From assembly GCA_977006965.1 (NCBI GenBank), contig OZ345354.1:1612001-1676000 (forward strand): a DNA stretch of 64,000 nt. Reading direction: 5' to 3'. The notes below the pieces were generated by a model. The model saw nothing but the letters and a program-made list of their open reading frames with translations, made no database searches and was not told the origin of the DNA. Shown piece after piece: positions 1 to 11,971 of this stretch (position 1 is its first letter; each line of letters starts with the position of its first letter). The translations under genes were made by a program, and so were the position numbers. The stretch comes from Phymatolithon calcareum. Its lineage: Eukaryota > Rhodophyta > Florideophyceae > Hapalidiales.

Positions 1-836
1 ATCATCATCATCATCAATGGACTGATGTAATCAATTGTTGCACTTTGTGGTTGTCAATAGCCTGCGAAAGGTGAGATTGTGAATTCCCTGCTTGTGACAC
101 ATCCTCACGCTTGATTGAAGAACTTTAGTTCTCCTTCGGCACCGACATCATTGATTCCTGGATCTCGTGGGGATTCTACCCTTTGGAGATGCATGGTATA
201 TCCCCACTACCAATGGATGAAAGATGTGTACATCTCCATTGAGTTCAGACCGCAGTCCTCCTTTCCGATTGGAGACAGCAACTGCAGTGACCACAATTTG
301 CAAGGTACCATGCAGTTCCTTGTCCGCATGTAGTTGAAGATTCTTAGGCGTAGATTTGGGCAGCAAGTACCATCGCCATCGGCACATGTTGATGCCATGT
401 CTATTCGGAGCGCTTCGATGGGGAGCTTCGGCAAGGACACTGTCGCATCCTGGATAGATGGACCGAGAACTTGCAATCAAAGACATGTGTTGCGCCGAAC
501 GACGTTTGGGAAGATTAGCTGACTCACGATGCGATTTTTTGTGCACGGCATTTTACTTCGATCGCACATCAGTTGATAATATGTCAGGGAACCACGAGAA
601 ACACACCTTAAAGAAATGGAGTTTAACGAGGCTCCCCATCAGACAGCCAACAAACGTAAGTTACTTTGGTTTGCAATTTGTTCCGTGAAAAAGGATTGAG
701 ATATTTAGTTTGCTCTAGGAACGCCGTGCATGACTCGACAATTGCCACGATTGGTCACGGGAAGAACTGGGGACCAAAGAATAGAAGAACTGTCTGGCAG
801 AGCCCGATAGGGACTATGTTCACATGACGAACTAGA
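1..836. other. left edge, no supported gene
   Basis: The window opens with a short ATC repeat (1-16). A + strand frame from 115 to 522 is open except for one TAG at 331-333, and an overlapping - strand frame is open from 546 to 148. Neither shows a domain I recognise and neither has a convincing start. This stretch may hold the 3' flank of the neighbouring - strand gene or part of a gene that begins outside the window. Confidence 0.4.
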
Positions 837-1623
837 CTAGTTAGAATGCATATCTGCATTAGACGGACCCAAATACATAATTTTGTTGTTAGCAATAGCA
901 TATTTTCCGGGCAGAAAGACAGCATAGTTGTTCGTGTTGTTATTGTCCCACTCATCGCCACCATCAGTAAAAGCGAACTCTATCTGTGTTGAAATTTGCA
1001 CGCGGTAGAACCAAAAGTCGCCCTCAGAAACAGTCATGGCCATAGCCGAGCTCACCCATTTTGACGCCCCATTGAGGGAATAGGTGAGGAAAGACTTGCG
1101 CCACAGAGGATTCGACCTGTAGTAGATTTCAACAAAGCGGTCAGCCGGACGTAAGCAGCGAAGACACTCGAAGACATCTGCGTTTCCGACTTTCTTCAAC
1201 GCGGATTGGGCGTCAACCACATAGCGTCCCGGTGACTCAATCACATGGTTCGACCCATCAGATGGATGAAATACAGTGCGGTTCAAATCAGTGAGGCGAA
1301 ACTCGAGGCGGTTTGCCTGGATGCGAAAGGCTCTGAATCCGGGCCTCACATTCTCTGCATCGATAAGCTGCGTTTCGAAGTAAAAGAAAAGTGTTGCCCA
1401 ACTGTGTTAGGCAAGACATGCAGTCGCGGTCAGGCGAACAGGGGGAAGGTGAGTGATAGTAGCGTACCATGTATTTCCCGAAGGGAATCCACCGGTCTTT
1501 GTCTTTCTTGTAGGATATCTGCGCCGTTTCCCATGCTCGATCCGAACGATGAGAAAAGTAGATTTCGATCCATCTGTCACCCAGCGGGCTTCCTTCAAAT
1601 GCATCGAGGTTTGGTCCCTTCAT
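837..1623 (-). CDS. two-module starch-binding-like (CBM53/CBM25 type) protein
   Basis: Model: complement(join(837..1352,1468..1623)), 223 residues, with a 115-bp intron (donor GTACGC after the ATG codon at 1468-1470, acceptor ending GCAGAG). The protein is two copies of one beta-sandwich pattern. Each begins with R-W/F-(I/V)-E-I-Y and runs through an F-R-I-Q or F-Y-R-V-Q strand followed by L-E-F / I-E-F-A-F-T-D. The second copy carries the family signature G-G-D-E-W-D-N-N-N near residue 185, and an SPGRYVV / LPGKYAI strand closes each module. CBM25/CBM53 modules bind starch, so binding floridean starch is a reasonable inference. No catalytic domain is visible, so this is either a stand-alone binding protein or the tail of a larger gene. 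The ATG at 1621-1623 is the first in frame, but more exons could lie between 1624 and 2100. Family moderately sure, 5' end unsure. Confidence 0.55.
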
Positions 1624-3785
<2,162 letters not shown>

Positions 3786-4972
3786 CCCGTTTGTTGTATA
3801 TACGGCAGTGTTAACAAGCGGTGTGTCCGTGTACGGTTTACTCTCCTCCGCGCTTTTCGAGGTGGTTAGGCATATTTTAGTTGCTCCTAAAACTACTGCA
3901 TTATTCAATACTGGCGCTGCGTGGCGTCGTTGTACCAAGACTTTCCACGTGTTTTGACTCGTCGAAAAAATGCAGAACATGTAACGATTTCGATACTTGT
4001 TATTGAAATCACTTGATTTGTTGACATCAGTCAACTCGCAGGGAACTCATTCATAAATTTTTGGCTTTGAACATCAAGATAATCGCCAACGCCGCCTGAG
4101 TATTCCAAGGTCGAGAGTTTGACAGCCAGAAGTTCACAGTGCATGTTCACGGCGTTAGGCTGCAAACACATATTGCGGGCAACTTTTTTGGATCTAAAGA
4201 TTCATCCTCATTCGATTGCTGCAAGTTTCGCAGTCACAGACACGCACTGACAACAGGGAACAGAAAAAACGGTAGAAGACCAGGTGAATTCGTTGGTGTG
4301 GTAAGACCTCCGAGGATAATTCCGTCACCTTTCCGTTTGCAAATTGTAGACAACATTGGCTTATACCTTGAGACATGACATGAATAAACCGCTGTCAGTC
4401 AAGGAACAGCGACGAGGAAAATCGCAATGCAGACGTGCTTCTGAATGACATATTGCGGGGGCGTGCACCGGCACATACTGCGGATGCAGTCGAGGTAGGG
4501 ATGAAATATGAGAAGGTCAGCTTGGCAGTGAGGAGCTGGAAATAATAGCGGAGCGGATGGAAACGACTAAACACGAGATAATCGCTTGCAATGCGTTCAA
4601 TAACCACGACGATCGATCGCCTGCACATGGCTTTGCCGAGATGCCCTCTGATTGAACCTGAGCGCATCTGATTTTTTGCCCCGTGGCAGAAAAAGTATGA
4701 TAATTTCCTGGAGATTGGCGAATTTCAAACGAAAAAGGCGCGCCGCGTGCTTGCTTTTTCAAAGACAGGAGCGATGCAATGCATGCGGTTGAGATCGTAA
4801 CGTGATGCACCCTCGACGAATCGTTGAGAAGCTTCAGTCATCATCGCAAACCAAGCCTACAGTATCACGTCCAACGTTCTAGCGACACCGACGACTGCTT
4901 CCTTCTGCTCTTGGAAGCGTTGTACAGTATTGTACCGAAGCTTCTTCCTCGCCAAAAGCTTTGGACCTTCCA
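3786..4972. other. intergenic, nothing supported
   Basis: 1.19 kb between two + strand genes. Only short frames are present and none looks like a protein family. The motif TGTACAGTATTGTAC lies at about 4921-4935, roughly 40 bp before the next ATG; related palindromes recur near other genes in the left part of the window. Confidence 0.4.
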
Positions 4973-5688
4973 ATGGAAGGAGACATAGTCGAACTAAACG
5001 TAGGCGGCATCCCGTACACAACGACAAAGCAGACTCTGTGCTGCGGTGCCGAGCCAAGCTCTATGCTGTCTGCCATCGTAAACTCCGGCCTTCCCTCGCG
5101 ACGTGACGCAAATGGTCGCATCTTCATTGACCGGGACGGCATTCGCTTCCGTGCCGTCCTCAATTACTTGCGCTCTGCTGCGTTCCATTGCACGCAGGAT
5201 GCAGTCGCCCTGCGCGAGCTTGCGGAGGAGGCTGAGTTCTTCGGTGAGACTTGCAGCGCGTTTTGCTATGGTCACTCGTTTTGAGATGTTTTACTAATCT
5301 TCCTTGCATGCCTTTTTACGCCGTAAATGCCACAGGTTTAGAAGTTCTTTCAAAAAAGGTGCATGCAGAGTTGATGCGCATTGAATTGGAACAGGACCTG
5401 GGGTCCATGACTGCGCAAGTGGAGGGTGCGAAATGTGTTGAGTCTGCAACCCGCACCTCGCCTTGTTCCACGCAGACGTGGGACGTTTTGTGCTCGCAAG
5501 AGTCATCAGCGTCCTTGGAAAATGTGATAGCGTCACGGGAAAAAACTGTACCCCATGTCTCGCGCGTTTTGGATTTTGACTTTGAGTCGCCAGCACCAAG
5601 TTTAGTGACGGCAATTGCTGCTACCGGGGTGGCACCGAAAATCCCAACTAAATCTGAATATCGATTTACGCTTGATGAAGATTTCTGA
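4973..5688 (+). CDS. BTB/T1 (KCTD-like) domain protein
   Basis: Model: join(4973..5243,5336..5688), 207 residues. The intron has donor GGTGAG and acceptor CACAG, and the junction restores FFG-LEVLSKK in frame. Residues about 4-92 form a potassium-channel-tetramerisation type BTB fold: IVELNVGGIPYTTTKQTL at the start, then the Phe-Ile-Asp-Arg-Asp-Gly strand and FRAVLNYLR, then LRELAEEAEFFG. Family members form oligomers and often act as Cullin-3 substrate adaptors. The remaining 115 residues (Ser/Thr rich, VLDFDFESPAP near residue 168) match nothing I know, and no channel segments are present, so an adaptor role is inferred. The ATG at 4973 was chosen because it sits directly before the first beta strand; upstream in-frame TTG is unlikely. 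Confidence 0.82.
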
Positions 5689-6164
5689 CGTTGGCATGTG
5701 TCGGTCGGGCTGTCGAAGGTTGAGATTGATGATAATGCAAACGTTGTTAACAGGTGTGGGCAGGCGAGTCCATGCAGCGAGATGGATGGCAGATACTGCA
5801 CTTGTGAGTCGGTCGGTTTCGTTGCTTGGTCCCGTATTGTCGTACTCATTGCGCCGGTGTGAATCTTTGCCGTTCTAATGTGCTTGCTTACTGACGAAAA
5901 GCGCAACCGTAGAATACTGTACACTTTATCTATACTATTTGTTCTAGAATGAATCGCAGTAATTATTATTATGTTTCCCTGGAGACGTTTTTCTGTGCAT
6001 AGTCCGGTACGTACATGAGGCAACCATTTTTAAATGGATTATGTAGTTAGTTCTATTCTCGTTCAAGGCCAAACATTCTCAAAATCCTCCGTGGATGTTT
6101 GCAAGAAACACAGCTGTGCATACCTCGCTGCCCAATTTACTGGGTTGCCATTAACTCCAGCGCA
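5689..6164. other. convergent intergenic region
   Basis: The + strand BTB gene and the - strand ERG28 gene end toward each other here. The sequence is AT-rich past 5880 and should contain both 3' ends. An AATACTGTACAC motif lies near 5915. No gene is seen. Confidence 0.4.
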
Positions 6165-6563
6165 CTACAAACGCTGAGCGGCAAGAACTAAGAACCACAC
6201 AATGGACCCCGAGGCCACAACAACAGGGGCGGCACCCGCAACCTTGAGAGAAACTACGCGAAAGACAAAAATTTCAAGCCCGAAGTGGAACAATGCGATG
6301 CAGTAGGTTCCGAATGCTACCCAGAACAGGACGTAGTTCGTAGGATCCAGGAAGAACGCGACACGAACAACTGTTGACGTAAGCAACCAGGTCGCGTACA
6401 TACGTGCAAACTCGGCAGATGCCGTCGTCTTGGAGTTCAGGTACAGAGTTCTGTGCGGCGATAGTGGTGCTCGAAAGGCACCAATTGCCGCGCTGAGACC
6501 CGCCAAGCCGGTGATCAGCACCCATATCCGCAGCACAAGATAGTCACCACTGAGATCAAGCAT
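6165..6563 (-). CDS. ERG28: ERG28-like sterol biosynthesis scaffold
   Basis: A single exon of 132 residues with four hydrophobic segments (about 9-30, 50-70, 77-101 and 108-130). The family pattern is visible: LRIWVLITGLAGLSAAIGAF near the start, then LYLNSK, then A-R-M-Y-A-T-W-L-L-T-S-T-V-V-R (family: ARTFGIWTLLSSVIR), and ALFHFGLEIFVFR (family: ALGHFLSELFVYG). Erg28 is an ER membrane protein that holds the C4-demethylation enzymes of sterol synthesis together. Length is within the family range (120-150). Start and stop are unambiguous. The assignment is by motif order and hydropathy. Confidence 0.82.
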   Translation of the reverse strand: MLDLSGDYLVLRIWVLITGLAGLSAAIGAFRAPLSPHRTLYLNSKTTASAEFARMYATWLLTSTVVRVAFFLDPTNYVLFWVAFGTYCIALFHFGLEIFVFRVVSLKVAGAAPVVVASGSIVWFLVLAAQRL

Positions 6564-7270
6564 CTTCTCGCGCGTACAATGGGATCGTGAATGGGACGTT
6601 GCCGAAAAGGTTGATGACGATGATGATTGCTTTATTCCCCTAGGACGCTAGCACGTCTAGAAGGCTTCATTTGATTCCACGTTCCGTGGTCGAAAGCGTT
6701 TGTCATAGCCGATTCGATATCTTGGTTGCCGAAAAGGTTGTGTATATATCGCTGTGTGCCGTTCACTCCGTGGCCTCAGTGAACGCTAGTGCTAGCTGCA
6801 GTATCATATCTTGTCATCGAAACTTGTCGGCTACAGTACTGTCTTCTCAAAATCGTCAATGCTTCAATGGTCAACCTTGAACTAGCACTCAGGCCCTGAT
6901 GGTTGCTTACGGTGCTGGATAACTCCAGTCTCCGTACGTGAGTAACAAGACCGTCTGCAATCTGGAGAACGCATTCGCCTCAGGTCCGCGAGATTTCGTT
7001 TAGCTTGCCACTTCCCTTGGTACTCGAGCAATCTGTCTCATTTCCATTAAATTATATACCCAAGCCGTATAACGGGTTATAAAGACCGGGACAGCCCGGA
7101 AGCTTTTTGACTTCTTTTGCCTTTCGCCTTGCCATCAACTTTTCTGTGCTTTACGTTCCTGTGCCGCTATCCTTCCCCCCTAAAGATGGACTAGTGTCCA
7201 ATTTGCTGTGACTGCAATCACAAATTTACCCTTATATAACACGATCACCCACAGCTTCTACACATTGCAG
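6564..7270. other. intergenic, ERG28 promoter side and OST48 3' end
   Basis: 707 bp without a convincing frame. It includes a weak hairpin CCGGGACAGCCCGG near 7087-7100 and a GTACAGTACTG-like motif near 6830-6845. No RNA gene was recognised. Confidence 0.35.
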
Positions 7271-8632
7271 TTAGTTGTTCTTGCTTTTAGGTCGTACACT
7301 CTCAATTCCTTCCTTCAAAGGATCAATTTTGCTCTCTCCGACATTTCCGTAAAGCAGCACAACGCCAAGTAAAAGAACTCCAACCAGCATTGAAAACGCC
7401 GTCACATAGTACGGATAGGCCTGCTCAATAAACCGCTTATACTCGTTGTGCAAGAAAGGTCGAATCGGCACCACCCTGGCAAAAGAAATATGGCTCACCC
7501 CCGGGCGATAATACTCAATAGCAAATTTGTACACTCCGATCTGGTCCGGTACCTGCACCTCCGCGCGATACGTGGCCGCAACAGCACCGGGTACGCGCGT
7601 AAGCCGAGTGCGCACCCACGGATTGAGCATGACAAACTCAAGCTGGATGTCTTCAGCCTCGTACGGGACCCACTTGCGTGTTTCCCCATCCCACGAGACA
7701 ATGTCGACTTCGAATACCAATACATCTTTCACGCGGTAACTGTCTCGCATCTCGCCATCGCCACCTTGCTGGTAATGACGCACATTGCGCAATTCCAGCA
7801 CACCTGCATATCCGAATGTCCAAGCGAAAAGTCGGGTGAGTGCCTCTGTGTGAGCAGGGCCTGCAGCTTTAAACGCGGCATCGGAGAGTGCGTCAAGACT
7901 GCCGAAATAAACTGCGCGCGAACGCGCACGCGTCGACAACGTTGCCGCGAGAACAGCCTGTGATCCGACGGCGCGCAACGGTTCGCGTACTTTTTTCCCG
8001 ACAATACCAGAGTACGCAGATCCGGCACCCCAAAGCACGGAGTCCACAAGTTCATTATCCTTGAAAAGAGTTGCGCCAGGTCCCGAGAACGCGATGTCGC
8101 CAGACGATGCAGAGGCACCGAATAGAAATGGAGACGTCGTGCGACCGCCAGCGGTGATGAAGGTGTGGTCACCCGAGTCGAGGGCCGATGCAACATTGGC
8201 ATGGTCGATCATGCGCGCCGGGCCGTCGACGAGGTCGACACCCATGAGTTTTGCTACCGATTTGGTGTACGATGAGTAAGCGGGTGCGGCGGCCAGAAAG
8301 ACGTCGCGGCCAGCGTCCAGAAAGGATGTGAGCGCTGCTGGTGGTAGTACAGAGGATACATCTGAGGCGGTGGGGCAGAGAAGAGCGACACCAGCGTAGA
8401 CGTAGGCACCGTCGCGCAGAAGCGATATATCGCTGTCGCCTGCTTTGCGAACGTCGAGATCGAAACCCTTGGCGCGCAATGAGTCGAGCAGAGTTGCATG
8501 TGTTTTGGCGATGGACTCGTCGTCCAGAATTACGAGCACACGGTTGTCGTCCGCGGAGAGCGTGTAGGCGGAGACAGTGTGTGCGCACAAAGTCGCGATA
8601 AGCAGCGCGAACAGCGCGGCGAACAGCCTCAT
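7271..8632 (-). CDS. OST48: oligosaccharyltransferase 48-kDa subunit (OST48/WBP1)
   Basis: A single exon of 453 residues, starting at the ATG at 8630-8632. That start puts a signal peptide at once (MRLFAALFALLIATLCAHTVSAY). An in-frame GTG 15 bp upstream is not needed. The lumenal part has NRVLVILDDESI (residues about 29-40), a GATase-like alpha/beta region, GPARMIDHAN (about 140-150) and, late, the beta-sandwich text KDVLVFEVDIVSWDGETRKWVPY and YKFAIEYYRPGVSHI. A transmembrane helix near residues 415-437 and a short basic cytosolic tail complete the type I topology of the family. OST48 is a non-catalytic subunit of the ER N-glycosylation complex and pairs with DAD1 and ribophorins. Length agrees with yeast Wbp1 (430) and human OST48 (about 440). 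High confidence. Confidence 0.93.
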   Translation of the reverse strand: MRLFAALFALLIATLCAHTVSAYTLSADDNRVLVILDDESIAKTHATLLDSLRAKGFDLDVRKAGDSDISLLRDGAYVYAGVALLCPTASDVSSVLPPAALTSFLDAGRDVFLAAAPAYSSYTKSVAKLMGVDLVDGPARMIDHANVASALDSGDHTFITAGGRTTSPFLFGASASSGDIAFSGPGATLFKDNELVDSVLWGAGSAYSGIVGKKVREPLRAVGSQAVLAATLSTRARSRAVYFGSLDALSDAAFKAAGPAHTEALTRLFAWTFGYAGVLELRNVRHYQQGGDGEMRDSYRVKDVLVFEVDIVSWDGETRKWVPYEAEDIQLEFVMLNPWVRTRLTRVPGAVAATYRAEVQVPDQIGVYKFAIEYYRPGVSHISFARVVPIRPFLHNEYKRFIEQAYPYYVTAFSMLVGVLLLGVVLLYGNVGESKIDPLKEGIESVRPKSKNN

Positions 8633-8978
8633 CGCGATTGACTGCACGTTCTACAGTACGGCTGATGGTAAGCAGGGACGGCAGTATTGTATACTGTACA
8701 GTAACGGGGTGGATCAAATGCTGTGCTTGGAAAGAAAAATGCCAACAGGTGCGTCAATGCTAATTTTTAGTAATAATTTTGATTTATTTTGGAGCATCGA
8801 CGGCAGTCCAAATTTCAATCAACAGACCACCGCGGAGTTGGGCAAGGTGCTCGGTGTGCAACGGCCGAACCGAAAGCCAAGATTGGCATAAGAATGAACA
8901 TAAATATGTGGAGAACATGAAGGAAGGTTGACTTCAGCTCAAAGCACCCAACATTAAGTAGAAAAGACAAGAGGACTG
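8633..8978. promoter_or_regulatory. OST48 promoter and DUS1 3' flank
   Basis: 346 bp lying upstream of OST48 and downstream of DUS1 on the - strand. A TATACTGTACAGTAAC motif sits at about 8688-8703, roughly 60 bp upstream of the OST48 ATG. The motif resembles sequences close to several other genes here. Confidence 0.35.
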
Positions 8979-10277
8979 CTAAGCTCGTGAGATAACGGCA
9001 CTAAGCCGAACTTCAGCATTTGCTTCCCTCTTGCGTTTCTTCCTAGGACATATTTCGTGCACTCTAACGTCACCGTTTCGCATTCTCTCCTCGAAACTAA
9101 CGCCATCATAATCCGTCCTCTTCTCAATTCTGTTGGCAATCTCTCGAAAATCATCCACACTCCTGCACTTTGCAACCGCCTCATTGAGATCCATGTTGAC
9201 ATCCAATCTGCTCCTAAACATCTTGAACACATGCATTCGTACCATCTTCATCGGCGTTCCAAGTTTCTCCGCTTCATCCAAGTACTCGCGACAAACTTCC
9301 ATCCTACTCGGCATCTCCCTCCTTCCCTCGCAAAACGTTGCCGGATTATCCAACAACGCCCAAGCGGCCATGACCGCATCCGCGCCCGTATATTTCATCG
9401 CCTCATCAGCATCTCTCTTACACCGAACATTTCCATTTGCAATAACCGGTACTGAAACGCACTGTTTCACGGCCCGAATCGCATCCCAATCTGCAGCTGG
9501 TGCATTTTTCCCCTTCTGCTCCCTTGTCCGTCCATGCACAGCAATCAACGAAGCGCCTGCTCGTTCCAGCATCTGCGCGTATTTTACAGTGCGCTCGCTA
9601 CTGTCGAACACACGTATTTTGCACCATATTGGCACCTTGAGTTCGCGCGCAGCCGTGCCTACAATACGCTCCAAGAGCGCCCAATCGTCCTGCAAAAATG
9701 ACCCGTAATGCCCCTTCCGCGCAATCCCCTGCGGGCACCCAAGATTGAGGTCGATGGCATCGACACGATCCTCAATATGCCGCGCCGCCGCGACAAGCGT
9801 GTCTGGATTATTAGCGCAAAACTGCGCGACAAGCGGCCGGTCTTCCGCCAATGTGGTGAACGATTCTGAGCGGTATTTGGGGGTGTCCGAGAAAATTCGG
9901 GAATGAAGCATAGGCGTGTAGGCTAATTCGGCGCCGTAGCGACGGCATATCTGACGGAACGCAAGCTCGGAACCGTCCACCATAGGAGCGACAACATAGC
10001 GCGGTGCGCCCAGCGCGCGCCAGTGCGCCCATGCACGCGCCACATGCGCAGACATCCCTCCATCTAATCCGTCGCTCGCCCTTCCCTCCTCTCCCCGCCG
10101 CTCCGCATCACCCGCGCCTAAGCCTTCCGAGCCCAAAGCCGTCATGGCACTCTGGGGTTGCTGCGTTGCGCAACGGGATCGCGACAGTGTGGTCAGGGAG
10201 TGGGCGCCGTGGATGATGCGTGTGCGTAATTTGCCAATTTGCCAGAAACCTGGACAGAATGACACGTTGCCGCGCAT
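8979..10277 (-). CDS. DUS1: tRNA-dihydrouridine synthase, DUS1 type
   Basis: A single exon of 432 residues from the ATG at 10275-10277. It reduces uridine to dihydrouridine in the tRNA D-loop (Dus1 modifies U16/U17) using FMN and NADPH. Visible landmarks: YVVAPMVDGSELAFRQICRRYGAELAYTPM (FMN-binding start of the TIM barrel, residues about 92-122), the diagnostic LNLGCPQGIARKGHYGSF with the catalytic Cys near residue 173, CKIRVF, AVHGRTREQKG, PVIANGNV and the G-A-D-A-V-M-A-A-W strand. The helical C-terminal domain ends in a basic KKRKREAN segment that could be a nuclear signal. The first 45 residues are family-unlike and rich in Arg and Ser, so either they are an organelle presequence or translation starts at the in-frame Met near residue 45. 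Only 94 bp separate this start from the divergent DUF427 gene. Confidence 0.92.
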   Translation of the reverse strand: MRGNVSFCPGFWQIGKLRTRIIHGAHSLTTLSRSRCATQQPQSAMTALGSEGLGAGDAERRGEEGRASDGLDGGMSAHVARAWAHWRALGAPRYVVAPMVDGSELAFRQICRRYGAELAYTPMLHSRIFSDTPKYRSESFTTLAEDRPLVAQFCANNPDTLVAAARHIEDRVDAIDLNLGCPQGIARKGHYGSFLQDDWALLERIVGTAARELKVPIWCKIRVFDSSERTVKYAQMLERAGASLIAVHGRTREQKGKNAPAADWDAIRAVKQCVSVPVIANGNVRCKRDADEAMKYTGADAVMAAWALLDNPATFCEGRREMPSRMEVCREYLDEAEKLGTPMKMVRMHVFKMFRSRLDVNMDLNEAVAKCRSVDDFREIANRIEKRTDYDGVSFEERMRNGDVRVHEICPRKKRKREANAEVRLSAVISRA

Positions 10278-10286
10278 CACAACTGT

Positions 10287-10440
10287 CTATGCCACGCTGC
10301 AACTGCCTGCTTCGCAAGAAATCGTGCGCGCCGGTGCGCGCCGATGACGCCGACCCTCGTGACTTCTATCTATGCCACCCTGCACCTTTCTGCGTCGCAA
10401 GAAATCGTGCGCGTCGATGACGGCGACTTTCGTGACGCCG
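10287..10440 (+). repeat. imperfect tandem duplication, about 77 bp x 2
   Basis: Two adjacent units both read TCTATGCCAC(C/G)CTGCA followed by TTCGCAAGAAATCGTGCGCG or a close variant, then a GATGACGCCGAC-like segment. The second unit contains the ATG used for the DUF427 gene model and the first contains an equivalent ATG, so the duplication doubled a start-codon region. Confidence 0.7.
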
Positions 10441-11090
10441 ACGCTCTCTGCTGCGCTGTACCAATGCAGTGCCGTCGATAACCGGTGCAGCACGACGGGC
10501 GGCAGCAGCCACGCAAACGGCGGTAGCGGATCGAACGGAGGTCGCGGACGACGCCACAGGAATAATTCGCGGGCGCGCAACTCGCGAGCAACGGATTCGC
10601 CCGCCCCGTCGCGAAGTGCAATTCAGGCAGAGTGGGGCGGCAAGTTACTTGCGCGTTCCGCTGACTACAAGGTATGCCCGGGATTTCTGCGCGTTCTTAA
10701 AGACGAAGAGTGAGTGAGTGAATGACTGACGAGATGAAGGTATAGTTTGTGGACGGTCGCTTTTACTTCCCGCGTGACGCCGTCGACTGGACGCTGGTGC
10801 GCAATGCGGGCGTGCAAGGGCACCGTAATCCGTATGGCCGGATCGAGTGGTTCGACGTGCACGCCAACGGGCGACGTAACAAGCGTGCGGCGTGGCGTTT
10901 CGTGCAATTGAAAAAACCGTGGGCAATGCTTTCAGGGTTTACGGCGTTCTGGAAGGGCGTGCGTGTATCTCAGGCCCCGATTGCGGATCCGGTCGAGATG
11001 GTCGAGCCGGGAGAATGCGATCTGGTTGAGCCTGCCCTCAGCGACTCTGCGGAGAAGGGGCCGGCCGCGGAGGTTGTGGAATGGGTGTAA
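10372..11090 (+). CDS. DUF427 domain protein
   Basis: Model: join(10372..10671,10746..11090), 214 residues. The 74-bp intron has donor AAG|GTATGC and acceptor TATAG|TTT, both in phase 0. The join rebuilds a continuous domain: GGKLLARSADYK-FVDGRFYFPRDAVDW, then NPYGRIEWFDV, AAWRF and GFTAFWKGVRV (residues about 80-180). This is the DUF427 beta fold, in which tyrosine or phenylalanine strands are followed by the x-Y-K/G-x-x-x-Y-W block. Its biochemical role is not known. Residues 1-75 are Ser, Arg and Gly rich and disordered, and partly derive from the tandem duplication, so the true start could be the Met at 10417 or one in the upstream repeat unit. The gene shares a very short divergent promoter with DUS1. 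Confidence 0.75.
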
Positions 11091-11971
11091 AGCTGTGTAA
11101 GCTTATCTCCGCCCTGTAAGCACACGACACGCGAGGCTCCCGAACAAGATTCGTGGTTTCCTCATAATGCGGACAAAGGGATAGTCCTGGGATTTGGCCA
11201 AGTGATCGGATTGGCCCTCGTGCATATGCGTGCATTATGTTTGCGGCTGTGCGGCGTTGATCCGGGAAATATCCCATGATTTTTGTGTGTAAAGTCGCCC
11301 CTTTGGTCCGATCGGGCGAATTTAGGATCGCCTCTGGAGCAGCGAGGTGCAGCGCATCACGTGATGATTATTGGACTCTTTTCATAGATGACGCGTCAGT
11401 GGAGGCAGGACCAGCACATGCCTGCAATGATGGGCCAGCTTTTATCGGGGCCAATGGACCTTGCAGCGAGGTCGTGATTCACGGAGCATCATAGAAATAC
11501 ATGTGAGATGGATCATCGTATAAAACGCCTCTTTTCGGTGTACGTGCCAGTCATTTAAATGACTGGCACATTTACCGGCGCACGAATTCGTGGATTTCTA
11601 CCACGCATCACAGCTCAGGGCTCACGGAGATGCGACGTCAGCACTACCCATTTAATTAACAGAAATCAACGCAAATTATACCCTTTTTTAGAGCAATTCC
11701 ATTCAGACAGCGCACCTCCACTCTCTGCCCCGTTTCGGTCCTAACTTGTGTCCATCGATTGGAAACCTAATCCGAACATCATTTATATGCACACAGTCAG
11801 CAATTAGGTACGCGCTCCTCCACCCTCCTACCTCCCACCACCCACCCTGCACAACTGCAGCACACACTAACCAACAACTTGTTACCGGTGCTCACCTTCC
11901 GCATCGCTAGAACACCGTCTGCGACAACGGGGCTACACAAGTCCACATCCGTTCCCCTCCGCACGGGTATA
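11091..11971. other. intergenic, contains a long perfect palindrome
   Basis: 881 bp with no convincing gene. It contains the palindrome described separately at 11544-11569. A pyrimidine-rich CTCC/CACC stretch (11811-11870) lies just before the next gene, and GGGTATAATGG directly abuts its ATG. Confidence 0.4.
11544..11569. repeat. 26-bp perfect palindrome
   Basis: GTGCCAGTCATTT is followed immediately by its own reverse complement with no spacer and no mismatch. It lies about 400 bp upstream of the PDK-like gene. It could be a protein-binding site or a scar of a hairpin-mediated event. Confidence 0.85.

Noticed and set aside
115-546. Open frames on both strands at the left edge
   Set aside because: The + frame has a stop at 331 and no ATG at its start, the - frame overlaps it, and neither matches a known domain.
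7448-8601. Several open frames antisense to or in other frames of OST48
   Set aside because: High GC content opens these frames; the OST48 frame has a signal peptide, a membrane anchor and family motifs throughout.
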